From: Nicotiana tabacum
Taxonomy: Eukaryota > Streptophyta > Magnoliopsida > Solanales > Solanaceae
Assembly (NCBI RefSeq): GCF_000715075.1
Contig: NC_134089.1
Coordinates: 65,888,697 to 65,952,696 of the forward strand
Length of the DNA: 64,000 nucleotides
Reading direction: 5' to 3'
Translations under genes and position numbers: made by a program
Part shown: piece after piece, positions 23,741 to 34,789 of the stretch
Position numbering within the stretch: position 1 is the first letter of the stretch
How the letters are laid out: every line of letters starts with the position of its first letter
Notes under the pieces: model-generated
What the model saw: the letters and a program-made list of their open reading frames with translations, nothing else
What the model was told of the DNA's origin: nothing
The model's database searches: none

Positions 23741-24348
23741 TTTGTTTACTTTTTCCTAACTATCTGTTAATTACCTATTTTACTGGTTAAAAGAAGATTT
23801 TATTTGATTTTTACTGGTTTTACTGATTTTAAGTGATTTACTACTTCATTATAGACTGCCTTGTATTTTACGTGATTTCTTACTTTCAGTCGTTATTTAC
23901 ATTTGTTACTCACTGAGTTGGAGTACTCACTTTACTTTCTGCACCCTGTGTGCAGATTCAGGCGTTGCTGGTTCCGCTCCTGAGTGTTGACTCCTCCAGT
24001 TCTAGGCGACTTTCGGAGATTACGAGGTAGTTGTTGACGTCTGCAGCCCCGTGTCTCTATCTCTCTATCATTTATGTTCCCTTTCATACATTTGTATTAT
24101 TTATTAGATTTAGCAGACTTGTGTATGGTCTATAGATGCTCGTGACTTGTGACACCCCGGTTAGGGCTGTGTCGGGTTGAATTTTCCGCATTATTATCGT
24201 TATTTCTGCTATTTAGTATTGTTAATCATGTTTAGACTATTTATGTGTTGTTTATCTATTTTAAAAGACGAATTAGGTTAAACTGGCTGGCCTTATCTTC
24301 ACGAGAGGCGCCATCATGACCGGGTTCGGGGTTAGGGTCGTGACAAGT

Positions 24349-24367
24349 TGGTATTAGAGCCTAGGTT
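24349..24367 (+). other. Primer-binding site, initiator tRNA-Met type
   Basis: TGGTATTAGAGCCTAGGTT differs by one base in its first 12 from the canonical TGGTATCAGAGC. It lies 4 bp after the LTR. Confidence 0.85.
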
Positions 24368-24546
24368 ACATAGGTCTTACGAGTCATGAGCAGGTTTAGT
24401 AGAGTCTCGTGGATCGGTACGGAGACGTCTGTATTTATCCTCGAGAGGCTGCAGAACCTTTAGGAAAAACTTCATATTCTTGAAATTCTCTTCATGCGAA
24501 CTTGTTGACCCGAGTACTAAACTTCTGTTATTTTATTCTCTCATAG

Positions 24547-25335
24547 ATAGTGAGGACACGCGCTACCGGACGAGGTTGACGACCACCAGTGCACCAGCTG
24601 AGACCACCAGAGGCTGAGGACGCGGTCATGGTCGTGGTAGAGGCAGAGCAGCAAGGGCAGCACCTGTTGATCCACCAGTTGCCCTAGCTCAGGCTTCAGC
24701 AGCACTAGTTTAGGCACCAGCTGTGCCCATCGTGATTCCGGGTCTTCAGAAGGCCTTGGCTCAGATCTTGTCGGTTTGCACTAGCCTAGCTCAGGCGGTT
24801 TCAGCCACTACAGCTGCAGCTACTTCACAGGCCGGGGGAGGCAATCAGACTCCCGCTTCCCGCACACCTGAGCAGGTAGTGCAAGGACTTCAGACGTCAG
24901 GGGCACCTCCAGCCCAGCCGGTTGCACCAACTCAGGAGTTTATGGTACCAGTTATGCTGGATGATGAGCAGCGTCGACTTGAGAGGTTTGGTAGACTCCA
25001 TCCTCCGACATTCAGCGGTACATAAGGCGAGGATGGCCAGCGGATGCTTCGTACAACAGGGATTCTTGAGACTAGTAGTGTGGGCTTTACTACCTTTCAG
25101 TTTTCTGGGGCTGCCTTCACTTTGTGGGAGGCGTATAAGAGGCGTAGGCCTGTTGGTACAGCGCCCCTTACTTGGCAGCAGTTTTCCGTTCTCTTCCTGG
25201 AGAAGTATGTGTCGTAGTCCCGCCGAGAGGAGCTGCGTAGATAGTTTGAGTGGTTGCGACATGGGGATATGACTGTGTCATAGTATGAGTTGAGGTACTA
25301 TGTCATAGTATGAGTTGACTGTGTCATAGTATGGG
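24547..25335 (+). pseudogene. Chromovirus gag, N-terminal fragment
   Basis: The expected start codon is ATA at 24547-24549 (ATA GTG AGG ACA CGC), so the ATG appears lost. An in-frame TGA follows within about 11 codons. The best-preserved part is 24723-25025 (VPIVIPGLQKALAQIL-like, then QRRLERFGRLHPPTFSG, the capsid entry motif). It runs on after a stop to FTLWEAYKRRRP and LTWQQFSVLFLEKYV (about 25110-25215). Stops at 25023, 25216 and later show decay. It is the same gag family as 20090-20998 but a different copy and strand. Confidence 0.75.
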
Positions 25336-25841
25336 TCTCCGATTCCTTCTCATTCGATTTTCTGGAAGTTGATTCGACTTTGTGCAAAACTTCTTTGGGT
25401 GGCTCGAGTTCGACCCTGCTCGGTGTGTGGTTCTAATTTCGGAAATGAGCTATTCCTGCCTTCTAGGCCTGCAACATTTCAAAGATTACCCGCAATCTAA
25501 TCCTGCTATCTTCACCGCCATGCACATTCTGAGTAGCTGATTGGGTACCCCCTACGAATTCTGCTTTTGGGATCGACGACCACATTTCCATTGATGGATA
25601 CATGTGAACTTACGTCAATTGGGTCTACAGCCGGAACTCCATCGAGGCCAGCAGGGGGTGCAACGTTTCCTGGTGCAATGTTCTCATTATCGCCGTAGTG
25701 GTTGAGATCATTGTCAATGTGTTAAGGTGCTTACTAAGAGTTTGACATCTTTTAATCCTGTAAACAAAGACACTTCAAAGAACAAGCGTAAAATAGTGTG
25801 TGTTACAAAAATTTGTACCAGGCGATCACTATTATCCTTAG
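25336..25841 (-). pseudogene. Tat-type element leader and gag N-terminus fragment
   Basis: On the minus strand downstream of the primer site the sequence encodes NIAPGNVAPPAGLDGVPAV then IDVSSHVSINGNVVVD (about 25555-25690), a recognisable gag N-terminal segment. Stops follow. The remaining pol is absent because of the junction at about 25335. Assignment to Tat is from the primer-site type and the linked LTR family. Confidence 0.55.
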
Positions 25842-25861
25842 TCCCACGATGGGCGCCAAAC
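25842..25861 (-). other. Primer-binding site of the Tat-type element
   Basis: The minus strand reads TTTGGCGCCCATCGTGGGAC directly inside the LTR. This is the TTTGGCGCC...GTGGG form I associate with Tat/RIRE2-type elements; the tRNA was not identified. Confidence 0.6.
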
Positions 25862-26507
25862 TATTTACCCTTAAAATTGGATAACAATTAAACTTATAAG
25901 TGATTTTAAGGATATGTGATTTTACTTGGCACAAACTGAGAAATATGAAAATTAATGTTAGAAATTAACTGTAAAATAAAGCAAACCAATATAATGAGCG
26001 GTTATGGCTTTCGAGCTAGATCTCCCTCGAACCAACAAAGTATGCTAATAAAAGGTATGAACTGAACAACAGAGCTTAAGAGAGAAAATGTAATGTATTG
26101 CTTTGTTATGCGTGACTCTGATCATTACAAAATAATTAGAAACCCCTTTATATAGTAGAGGAATTCTACTTATGGTGCAATTCTAAATACAAAAGGAAAT
26201 CTCATGATTGGCTAAATGTCCGGTCTTGACTCGATACGTGCCGAGATTTCTGCCATGATCCTTACCCGATCATGGATATCTCGACTTTCTATTATTTGGT
26301 TTAGCAGGCTTCCTTCGATCTCGCTCGGTCTCTATCTCACTTCGGTCTCGATCACGGCTGGTCTAAATCTTGATCGATCATTGACTTATGAGCTTACCAA
26401 TCCATCTCCGTGCCATGGTTCGATGCAATGCGAGGTCAAGCCTTAGTTTGCCACCCCGGTTTCGATTAGCCATACAAAATTAGAAAAGTTCGATTCTGAC
26501 CGCATAC
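25862..26507 (-). repeat. Tat-type 5' LTR (copy 2, 646 bp)
   Basis: It is homologous to 50464-51086 (AAAATTGGATAACAATTAAA versus AAAATCGGATAACAATTAAA; TATATAGTAGAGG in both) and to 8560-9312. A TATA box on the minus strand is CTATATAAAGGGG near 26142-26154. It starts beside the primer site and ends at GATTCTGACCGCATAC. Confidence 0.7.
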
Positions 26508-27140
26508 GTTATGACTCTTTAGAATCTAAGTCTTGTAGTCGATCTTTCCCAAAGAATTTTTGTTGAGTTTGTAGAAAATAAATATTAAAAATAAGTTAAA
26601 GCATTTCTTGAGAAGGTGTTTGATGATTGCCTTACCGGCTAAAGTGTTCTAATGACGAGGCTTAGACTACACGATGTTATATGTAGGGTTTATGGGTTGA
26701 AAGAAGAAATAATTGAACATAACTTCTTTTGCTGTTTAGAAAATGAGTTATGTGTTATGGAATAATATATATATGAAATTAATATTTTTTCTAATTGGTG
26801 GTATAATGTAGTTATAAATGTTATGCAATTCCCGAAATTAATAAATTTTTGAACTTATCTGTGCATTTAATGTGGTTTATTTGGAGATCACGACATAGTT
26901 AATCCTTTAATAGTGAAATGCGGGATGCAGATGGTGTGTTATGATGTGTAGGATGCGATTCCGAGTTGAGAAGCAATTTTGGAGCTAAAACGGATAAATT
27001 AGAGCTTTGAGACTAAGTAAAAGTCCAAAGAATTAAACTGAGACCGTGTTCGGGATTCAAGGACCAAATCTGGATATCTAAAAATTAAAGAAAAAATCAG
27101 AAGCAAAGAAAATTGCACTAATGCTCTGCATTGAGCACTA
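26508..27140. other. Intergenic AT-rich sequence, no gene recognised
   Basis: No ORF or repeat was recognised beyond a short (AT)n run near 26765-26773. It may be host DNA between a Tat LTR and the chromovirus LTR block. Confidence 0.35.
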
Positions 27141-28889
27141 TGGCAGTGTACTATCATGTCTCGAACAGATAAGTACATAGCCTAGACATGCTTTCTAACA
27201 TGAATCATAGCTTAAATAATCATACAATTAGAGAAAAATATGAATATAACGAGGCATGAAAGCAACCATGTCTTATGGTAGTCTAAAGTCCATCTGGATC
27301 ATAAATACCCCGATGTACGCACATACACCCGTCATTAAGCACATGTGTCAGCCCTAAAACACCTTAGATCTCACAGTTCACAGGAATAATTACCCTCAAA
27401 CCAAGTTTAGATATATTACTTACCTCAAAGCACGTGAATCGATACTCCAAAAGCCCTTCCCACTCAAATTAGCCTCCAAGCGACTCGAATCTAGCCAAAG
27501 TAACTTAATATCATCAATAAAAGCCGTATAAAACAACCCCAAACCTTAAATCTAAGATCGTGATTTAAATATGCAAAATCAACCCTGAGCCCGCACTCCG
27601 GGAACCATCAAAAATCTCAAATCCCGAATGCCCATTCCAATATGAGTCCAAATATATGTGTTTCACCCAAATCTAACCTCAAATCGACCCTCAAATTACC
27701 AATTTTTTCTCGCCAAAACTATAGTAAAATATCCCCAAATTTCATCTTTAATTCACATAAACTAGATGTGATAATTCATGGGTAGTCAATATATAAACAC
27801 AAAATTAAGTAAACTTCAATTACCTCTTCAATTGTTGTAAAAAGTCATCCAAAAATCACCTCCAAGAGCTCCACAACTCCAAATAATGAAAAATTACCAA
27901 ACCCTCGAAATGTTATAAGTTGCCCAGTGATACCACATTCGCGGTCCAAATTACCGCATTTGCGGCCAAAAACACACATCTGCGAGTTCCACTTAAGTCC
28001 CGACCTCCCGTTTCTGCGGTCAACTCCTACGCACCTGCGCACCTGCGCACCTGCGCACCCGCTTCTACGGTCCTCCATCGCAAGTGCGGCCACGCTTTTG
28101 CATTAAGGCATCTACATCTGCGGCCCCTTGCTCCTCCAGCCCAATTCTGCTTTTGTGGCTCCTGGTCCGCATCTGCGAACTCGCATCGCAGATGCGAAAG
28201 CATCAGACTCAACAAAACTTCAGCATTGCAACACAATCCAAAATAAGCCGAAACCAACCCAAAATACACCCAAGGCCCTCGAGACCCTATCCAGTCATAC
28301 CAACTAATCCCAAAACATAATACGGACATGCTCGAAGCCTCAAATCATATAAAACAATATCAAAACTACGAATCACACCTCGATTCAAGCCCAAGGAACT
28401 AATGAACTTTCAACTTCCAAAACGCATGCCGAACCATATCACATCAACTCGTAATAACCTCAAATTTTGCAAACGGGTCCTAAATGACACAACGGACCTA
28501 TTTCAACTCCAAAAATTAAAATACAAACCCATATCATCAAAATAAATTTCCGGTCAAACTTATGAACCTTCCAAACCTTCAACTTTCAAACTTTCGCTAA
28601 AAGGGACCAAATTAACTTACGGACCTCCAAATCCAAATCCAAATCCAAATCCAAACCTTGACACGCCTAAGCCCAAAATCATCTATTGGAACCATTAAAA
28701 TATCATTTCGGGTTCGTCTACACGAAAGTCAAATTTCGATCAACTTTTTCAACTTAAGCACCCAACCTTGAGACTAAGTGTCCCAGTTAAATCCAATACT
28801 CCCCGAAACCAAACCAATTACACATATATAAGGCACCAAGTAGGGGAAACGAGGCTAAAATGTACAGAACGACCGGCCAAATTATTACA
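27141..28889 (-). repeat. Chromovirus-like LTR, truncated (minus strand)
   Basis: The terminus on the plus strand, GACCGGCCAAATTATTACA at 28871-28889, is TGTAATAATTTGGCCGGTC in element sense, a typical start for this group. CG-rich words (GCACCTGCGCACC, CGCATCTGCGAACTCGC) lie at 27940-28200, about 690 bp from the LTR start. The distal end is not defined. A (CAAATC)n run lies at 28630-28655. Confidence 0.6.
27940..28200. repeat. Palindromic word array (TGCGCACC / GCATCTGCGA type) in LTR
   Basis: This includes a perfect 9-bp tandem run (GCGCACCT x3-4 at about 28030-28062) and words such as TCGCAGATGCGA. It occupies the same relative place as the arrays in the other LTRs. Confidence 0.7.
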
Positions 28890-29019
28890 ACATAGGTAAA
28901 ATCCATCTTAGCAATCAAACCATCAAATAATAACAAAGGCATAGGATAGCATGTTAGATGCAACGTGAAAATATGTAAAATGCATGAAAAATATAAAGAA
29001 TACATGTGCATGATCAAGA

Positions 29020-29240
29020 ATGCCACCCTTATACCGTCACATGAATATCAACAGTAAAATGCCGCCATTATACTCCACACAACATCATAAATAGTGAAGT
29101 CCCACCCTTATATTTCATACAATATCAACAGTGAAATGCCACCCTTATACTCCAAACAACATCAACCGTAAAATGCCACCCTTATACTCAACACACCATC
29201 AATAGTGAAATGACACCCTTATACTCCGCATATCATAATA
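29020..29240. repeat. Tandem repeat, about 40-bp unit, 5 copies
   Basis: Units of the form AATGCCACCCTTATACTCCA followed by ACAACATCAACAGTGA are repeated with small changes at 29022, 29059, 29100, 29138, 29175 and 29212 (approximate). Confidence 0.8.
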
Positions 29241-29339
29241 AGTCAAAACAATCATCATACCACAATTCGCGGGTACGCCAATAAGAGAGAAACATGATAG
29301 AGTGACCCTAGGGGGATGGATTCGTATCCATACGATGCA

Positions 29340-29510
29340 CAGTATAAAGCCTTGTGCATAACAATAGGCACACTACAAAGACCTTATACCCTAACAATAA
29401 CAATATCAACATAATTGTATGGTAAAGACCTCGTGCCAGAACAATAGACACATGACAAAGACCTCGTTCCCTAACAAATAACAATATCATAATATTCGTA
29501 CGTTAAAAAT
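29340..29510. repeat. Tandem repeat, about 75-80-bp unit, 2 copies plus
   Basis: The unit includes AACAATAGGCACACTACAAA, then GACCTTATACCCTAACAA and AACAATATCAACATAAT. It recurs as AACAATAGACACATGACAAA and GACCTCGTTCCCTAACAA. Confidence 0.7.
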
Positions 29511-30679
29511 CGCGTTCCATCACCTTAGTTTATATCCAAAAATCATATGTAGAGATGTATTCTTATAAATGGGAAAAAAGCATGTATGATGCACATGGAC
29601 TGAGAAATAACCACGCATTAATGTTTGCATGTATACAAGGGATGATTCCTAGGTATGGTGTATGCCTATATATATGTATGACCACGGACCCAACATGTAA
29701 TATGTTATCCAAATAATTATTATGTCCTAAATAAGCATCAAAAGTCATTTCATAGTCTTTAACATAAGTAAGAAAACTCAGGTAGTCATACTTCAATTTA
29801 AAGGCATAACACAAGAATAACAAGTACGGATGTGTGTTAATAGCATACGTGTGAGTACGTCTAAAGAAATAATAGCAACACACTCTGAGAATAGTTCATC
29901 ATACTCAAAATAAGGTACCATTAGCCTGACATTAGCTCTAGCATGGTTTATTGTGCTCAGGTAGTCAATTAATTGAATAATACATAGAATCAAGTAGCGC
30001 ACACAATCAAATAAGGCATAAAGTAATCTAGAATCAAGACCGAGTATGAATACCCATGGCACATGTTTATACGCTCATCACCTCATATATACATCACTCA
30101 CACATGTAGCAAACAATATCAATTAATAGGAAAATCTTTCTCAACCAAAGCTAGACAAGACACTTACCTCATCCGAGCTATTCCAAAAGCTCCAAAATCG
30201 CGTTTTCTTGAGAAATCACCTCTAACCGATTTAAATCTAGCCAATCATCAATCAAGGAAGTTAGAGGAAGTAATCCCAATCAATAAAAACTTGATCTTTG
30301 AAGAATTTTCAAAAAGTCAACAATGTCAACCCTGCGCCCATATGCCTGAAACCCAGAACCAATACCAAAATCTGATGACCATAACCTGTCGAATCCAAAT
30401 AAATGATTAGATTCTAAAATTGAATCCAAATCGGTACTCAAATCCTCAAAATACACTTTCTCAGAGTGTAGGCAAACCCTAAATTTTATCTCAAAAATCT
30501 ATATTTTGGGTGTTCATAATTTATGTAGATACTTGAAATGATACCAAATATGGGTAGAGATTATTACCCCAAAGTATTGTATGAAAATATCCATAAGAAA
30601 TCGCCCCTCTCCAAGCTTAGGGTTTAGCATATGAGAAATAAGCTCAAACTCCCGAAATACTTAACTTAAATCCAATTGT

Positions 30680-30960
30680 AGATGTTGCATTTGTGACCAG
30701 AGGCTTGCAATGCGACACTTGCAAAAGCAAGCTTAGACTCGCAAATGCGAACCCTATTTGACCCAGCCAATGTGGCAAATGCGACTAAACACTTCGCAAA
30801 TGTGAAGTTCCCTAGTTGCCAGTCACAAAAGCGGCCCACACCATCATAAAAGCAAACAAAATATCGGAAGACCACATTCGCAAATGTGACTCACACACTC
30901 ACAAATGAGAGACCCTCCTAGCTAAACCAGGTCGCAAATGCGAAGAACTAGAACCAGTAA
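30680..30960. repeat. Palindromic word array (GCAAATGCG type) in LTR
   Basis: TCGCAAATGCGAA, TTCGCAAATGTGAAG and related words occur at least six times, about 680 bp from the LTR start at 31635. Confidence 0.7.
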
Positions 30961-31635
30961 TACAAAAACTATCTGAAGTGATACGAAACCACTCGAAATC
31001 ACACCCGGGGACATATCCATACATACCAACACGTCCAAATATATCTTATAAATTATTCAAAGTCTCGAAACACCACAAATAATATTAAAACCAAGAATCA
31101 AAGATCAAATCATTCTCTTAACTTTCAAACCTTCAAACATATGCTGAATGCGTTCGAATCACACTTAAATATTTCGAATAACAACCAAACTTTGCACACA
31201 AGTTTCAATCATTAAAATAAACTTATATAAGGTCTCAAAACCATAATAGGAGCCCGATAATACCGAAGTCAGCTCTTGGTTAAACCTATGAACTCTCCAA
31301 TTCTTCGAATTACCAACTTTCAACAGATAGAGCCAAAACCTTCTAGGAACATCCAAATTTAGATCCGAACATACGCCCAAGTCCAAAATTACCATACAAA
31401 CATATTAGAATCATCAAATCACCAATCTGAGGTCGGTTACTCAAAAGTCAAACCTTGGTCAACTCTTCCAACTTAAGACTTCCAAATTGGAAAACACTCT
31501 ATCAAATCCATTCCGAACCACCCGAAAATAAATACCAACCATACAAGAAAGTCATAATACACCATATGAAACCACTCGAAGTCTCAAATTACAAAACAAA
31601 ATGCTAAAACTTAAACAATCGCTCGGGTCATTACA

Positions 31636-32444
31636 AGAGTAGAGGTGAATGATAAAGAGTGAATGATTACATCAGGATTGGTTTCAACTCCAATCAGAGG
31701 TCGACCTACCCTTTAGCTAGGAGGGTCACCAACCCCCGATAATTTTGGAAAAAAATGCATGTATAAATGTGTATATATTTGAAATAATATGTATATATTT
31801 TGATTGGCACTTTAAGATTCAAACTTAGGCAACTGCACTGGTCGATTTGGCATGACTTGATTTTTAGTGTGATGCCTGGGTTCGGTTGCCCCTCTAACAT
31901 TTACTCAAATTTTTATTCGATAATGCCCGACTTTGAAATCCCGAGTCCGCCTCTGATCCCAATCACTTATTTATATGTAATCCAATATCACCAAAGGAGT
32001 TTTCCTCTTTCACTTTCCCCTCCTTTATTTGCCGGCCAACCTCATCATTTTAAGACTCAAAAGCAAGAAAGAGAAACAAAGAAGAATGAGTGGTTACTCA
32101 TTGTGAAGAAAGAGCATATATGAGTTGAAGATTCCATTGCTTGTTATGGGCTATATTCACTGAGACTACTGCCATTCTGGCCAAGCGCAGCCTGCTATAT
32201 GACCTTACCCATGAAGGTATACTTAGAGAACAACAGATAAAACGTGAATGAACACAATGCAATAACTGATACCGTTAATTCATACACATAATCAAGGTAA
32301 TTAAAGTAATTTGAGAAACTATATACGTTACACCACGCCACCTCAATTTGCACCTTAAATTAGATTATATGATACAAGGTGATAAAAAAAGTAGTACCTC
32401 TGTAACCAAGCTAGTGGTTTGAATAAAGGAAAAATGAACATACA
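31636..32444. other. Intergenic region downstream of DUF1191 gene 1
   Basis: No supported gene. The DNA just below 32445 is the 3' flank of gene 1; TTTATTC/AATAAAG near 32422-32428 may contribute a poly(A) signal. The rest looks like degraded repeat or host DNA. Confidence 0.4.
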
Positions 32445-32605
32445 CTACGCATCTTCTTCTTCTTCTTCTTCACTTTGTTGACCAAAATTGCTGACTATCT
32501 GAGGCACATAGTCGTTCCCCGGCAACGCATCTTCTTCGTCAGATTGTTGATTGAAGTTGCTTAATATCTGAGGCAAATAGTCGTTCTCGGGCAACGGTCT
32601 TGTCG
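32445..32605 (-). repeat. In-frame tandem repeat at the 3' end of DUF1191 gene 1
   Basis: Two units of about 75 bp encode LP(E/G)NDY(L/V)PQI(L/V)SNF and a following QQS(D/E)EE. A partial third unit upstream encodes LPESDYATRP. The paralogue at 47637 stops after one ENDYVL, so the array grew in this copy or shrank in the other. Confidence 0.85.
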
Positions 32606-33530
32606 CATAATCGCTCTCCGGCAAACATCTGCTTGGACCTTCCTCTGGCAATGGCAATGTCACCTCAGATTGCTCAATAGCTGCCCCTGCCCCCAATAAG
32701 GGCTCAAATATTATTGCTGCTGAATCTTCAAAAACTGCTCTTCTTTCCACTAATATAAACTTCTGGGCAACAACATATAATATTCCCAAGAAAGCAAAAC
32801 CTACAAATCCCAATGAAATAGTCCACACTGAAGAACTAAGTTGATTATTATTTCCATCAGCAGAAGGAGAAGGACTAGGAGCAACTTTCAACTCAGCAAT
32901 TATGCCAAAATGGCCTTGTTTTCTAGTTGAACAACCATTTCCATTTGTCACATTGCCAAATTCGACTGAATTATTCGAGTAAAAATGAACACACTTGATC
33001 AAAGACCCCTCTGGTGCAGGCTGCACATTACTAAACTTAATATTAATAGGAAATTCCAAAGCATGAACCTGCAATTCTGGTTTATTTTTGGCACACATAT
33101 CCATTGCATCATAAGCTAAAATACCCAAAACTGGTGTTAGATAAGTGTAACCATGCAAAGGATAATAAAATGAGGACCAATTACCAAGATTTTGGTAAAC
33201 CAGAACAATTCTTGTTACATGAGGCTCCTCAGTGATCCCAGTTGGAATAATAAATTCATTAAAGTAACCATAACCTCTCCATTTTAAGCTATCTCTTCTA
33301 AGCATCAAAGCTGAAATTCTAATCCCAGCCAAATTGGAAGGAACAGATCCATTGTAAGCAGTACCAGTTTTGGTTTTTGGCCATGACAATGCCTTGAAAG
33401 CATATTCTTGAAGTAAAGAATCAATTGAGCTTTTTGCTGGCGACCCTAAAGTACTAATTGATTCAGATGCAAAGACGACGACAACAACAAGCCAGATAAT
33501 TATGTATAGATAACCAACTGAATGCATCAT
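32445..33530 (-). CDS. DUF1191 (PF06697) type I membrane protein, gene 1
   Basis: An intact single-exon gene of 361 aa; the frame opens MMHSVGYLYI, with a second ATG next to the first. A signal peptide spans residues 6-22 (IIIWLVVVVVF core). The DUF1191 ectodomain (about 35-215) has SLLQEYAFKAL, GTAYNGSVPSNL, RRDSLKWRGYGYFNEF, VYQNLGNWSS and GYTYLTPVLGILAYDA, with N-glycosylation sequons at 60, 117, 186 and 193 and cysteines at 146, 180 and 200. A SPSPS linker leads to a transmembrane segment (235-256) and a cytoplasmic tail. The tail has an acidic EPLLG motif and two copies of a LPxNDYxPQIxSNF unit (313-354), ending in a Glu run. Family function is unknown; topology suggests a cell-surface or endomembrane protein. 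It is 58 percent or more identical by eye to gene 2 at 47637, which lacks the tail repeats. Confidence 0.9.
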   Translation of the reverse strand: MMHSVGYLYIIIWLVVVVVFASESISTLGSPAKSSIDSLLQEYAFKALSWPKTKTGTAYNGSVPSNLAGIRISALMLRRDSLKWRGYGYFNEFIIPTGITEEPHVTRIVLVYQNLGNWSSFYYPLHGYTYLTPVLGILAYDAMDMCAKNKPELQVHALEFPINIKFSNVQPAPEGSLIKCVHFYSNNSVEFGNVTNGNGCSTRKQGHFGIIAELKVAPSPSPSADGNNNQLSSSVWTISLGFVGFAFLGILYVVAQKFILVERRAVFEDSAAIIFEPLLGAGAAIEQSEVTLPLPEEGPSRCLPESDYATRPLPENDYLPQILSNFNQQSDEEDALPGNDYVPQIVSNFGQQSEEEEEEDA

Positions 33531-33790
33531 ATTTTGCGTAAATTTTGTTTGAATTATGGAAACTAGAGAAAAGGGACTAAAAGAGATTAAAATTGGAATG
33601 AAATTTCAGAAGGTGGAATACATTTGTGATGAGCTGGAGAAAGAATAAGTGGGGAACGACTAATTAAGGCAACAGCTATTCAAAATTAAGTCAGCTCTTA
33701 ATCATGCTACGGTGTTGGATTCAAAATTATTTGTTTATTCTATCAAGTTGCTGTTTGGTTACCAAATGTTCCATCTGTGCAGATTTCTAG
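33531..33790 (-). promoter_or_regulatory. Upstream block shared by the two DUF1191 genes (gene 1 copy)
   Basis: About 250 bp upstream of the ATG aligns with 48576-48830. Shared words include AAAAGGGACTAAAAGAGAT, GCTGGAGAAAGAATAAGTGG, GACTAATTAAGGCAACAGCT, AAGTCAGCTCTTAATC and TTTGGTTACCAAATGT. It is part of the duplicated segment and likely contains the promoter. No clear TATA box was chosen. Confidence 0.65.
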
Positions 33791-34278
33791 CACTATAAAA
33801 AGCAAAAATCCAAATAAGAATTATGGTATTCAGTTTCATATAATTTTCATGGCAGTTGTTTTATCTAAGGTCAGCTCTGAATAGTGATATCATGTGGTCC
33901 CTTATTCATTTATTTTTTATTTTTTATTTTTTATTACTGCTTTTACTATTATTTATTTCGGTCTTGCTTTTTGGTTTAAGAAACAGACAATTCTCCATTC
34001 TAATATGTTTAGAAAAATGTTTTCTTGTAGTTGATTGATAAGTGATAATTATTTCCTTATAGAAAAATATTTATTAACTTTTCTAATGTTAGCCTCACAT
34101 GTCCGCCTTCGACCTAGCCCTATGCGGCCAGCAGGCTAACATGGATTAGGCTGGACAACCTTATTTTAAACAGAGCACATCTAGACTCGAAGACATTAGT
34201 CAAAACTATCAAGGATATATAAGTGTGCAACATTAAATATCCCTTAGAAATCCCAATAAAATAGTCCACATTTTTTAG
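33791..34278. other. AT-rich intergenic stretch
   Basis: It has a T-rich simple repeat at 33908-33945 and no supported gene. Confidence 0.35.
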
Positions 34279-34688
34279 TGTTGGGATAAAAAAAATAACA
34301 AGTCATGAAAATAAATTTTGGCGATGATAAATCAAATAACAAAAAAAGGAAAAATATTAAAGAAGACATTATAATTTATTATGATTTGGTCAATCGCCCT
34401 ACATATGATTTATCAATAAGATAAAACAAAAAGAAAATTCTTGAGAGAACAGTCTTTTCCTAAACAAAACTCTCTTAAGAATTACATTGTATCGTGTATG
34501 AAGGAGGGATCCTCAATTTATATACGTCCACAATCTTTTTTTCCAAGAAAGTGATCTGTCAAATATGGAAGAGATATATATTTTTCTTTTATGAAAAGTA
34601 AAATTAATTATGGTAAGGTATTTTCCCTTCCTTCAAGGAAAATAAAAATTCAAATATATGAAAAGAAAAATTAGAGCAAACCCTAACA
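34279..34688 (-). repeat. 3' LTR of the non-autonomous element
   Basis: It is homologous to 35232-35653: shared TTTGGTCAATCG(C/A)CCTACATAT, CTTCCAAGAAA-type and CAAATATATGAA words. Divergence from the other LTR is visible by eye, so the insertion is not young. Confidence 0.75.
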
Positions 34689-34789
34689 ATTCTCCCCTTT
34701 GACCGGAACTATCTTGACAATACTTGATCAGCTTTCTTCATATAATCTTCATCACTCTTGTTTGTTATTGTACGGGTTGAAAATAAGAG

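Larger units (their letters stand above)
21425..24345 (+). repeat. 5' LTR, Tekay-like (2921 bp)
   Basis: It starts TGTGATGACCCGAC and ends GGGTCGTGACA, with the primer site 4 bp later. It is homologous along its length to 61417-64000. It has a GCGTTCGCG word array at 22120-22450 and a minisatellite with GCCCGAGGGGC words at 23380-23740. Confidence 0.9.
21425..25335 (+). mobile_element. Tekay-like gypsy element, 5' LTR and gag fragment
   Basis: The order is LTR, primer site, untranslated leader, gag start. The element is truncated near 25335, where a minus-strand Tat-type gag begins. The junction carries a small triple duplication (25268-25335). A second LTR of the same family starts at 61417. 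Confidence 0.8.
28890..31635 (-). repeat. Second chromovirus-like LTR region (about 2.7 kb)
   Basis: The element-sense start is TGTAATGACCCGAGCGATTG at 31635. It carries a GCAAATGCG word array at 30680-30960 and two tandem arrays near the other end (29020-29240, 29340-29510). No gag or pol was seen between this region and the preceding LTR at 28889, so two LTRs appear to abut. The distal boundary is inferred. Confidence 0.55.

Noticed and set aside
27845..28329. Overlapping open frames on both strands near 28 kb
   Set aside because: They follow from the CG-rich word array in an LTR; the Arg/Ala-rich peptides carry no motif.
28787..30062. Hydrophobic open frames on the minus strand
   Set aside because: They run through LTR tandem repeats; no start context, domain or splice structure supports them.
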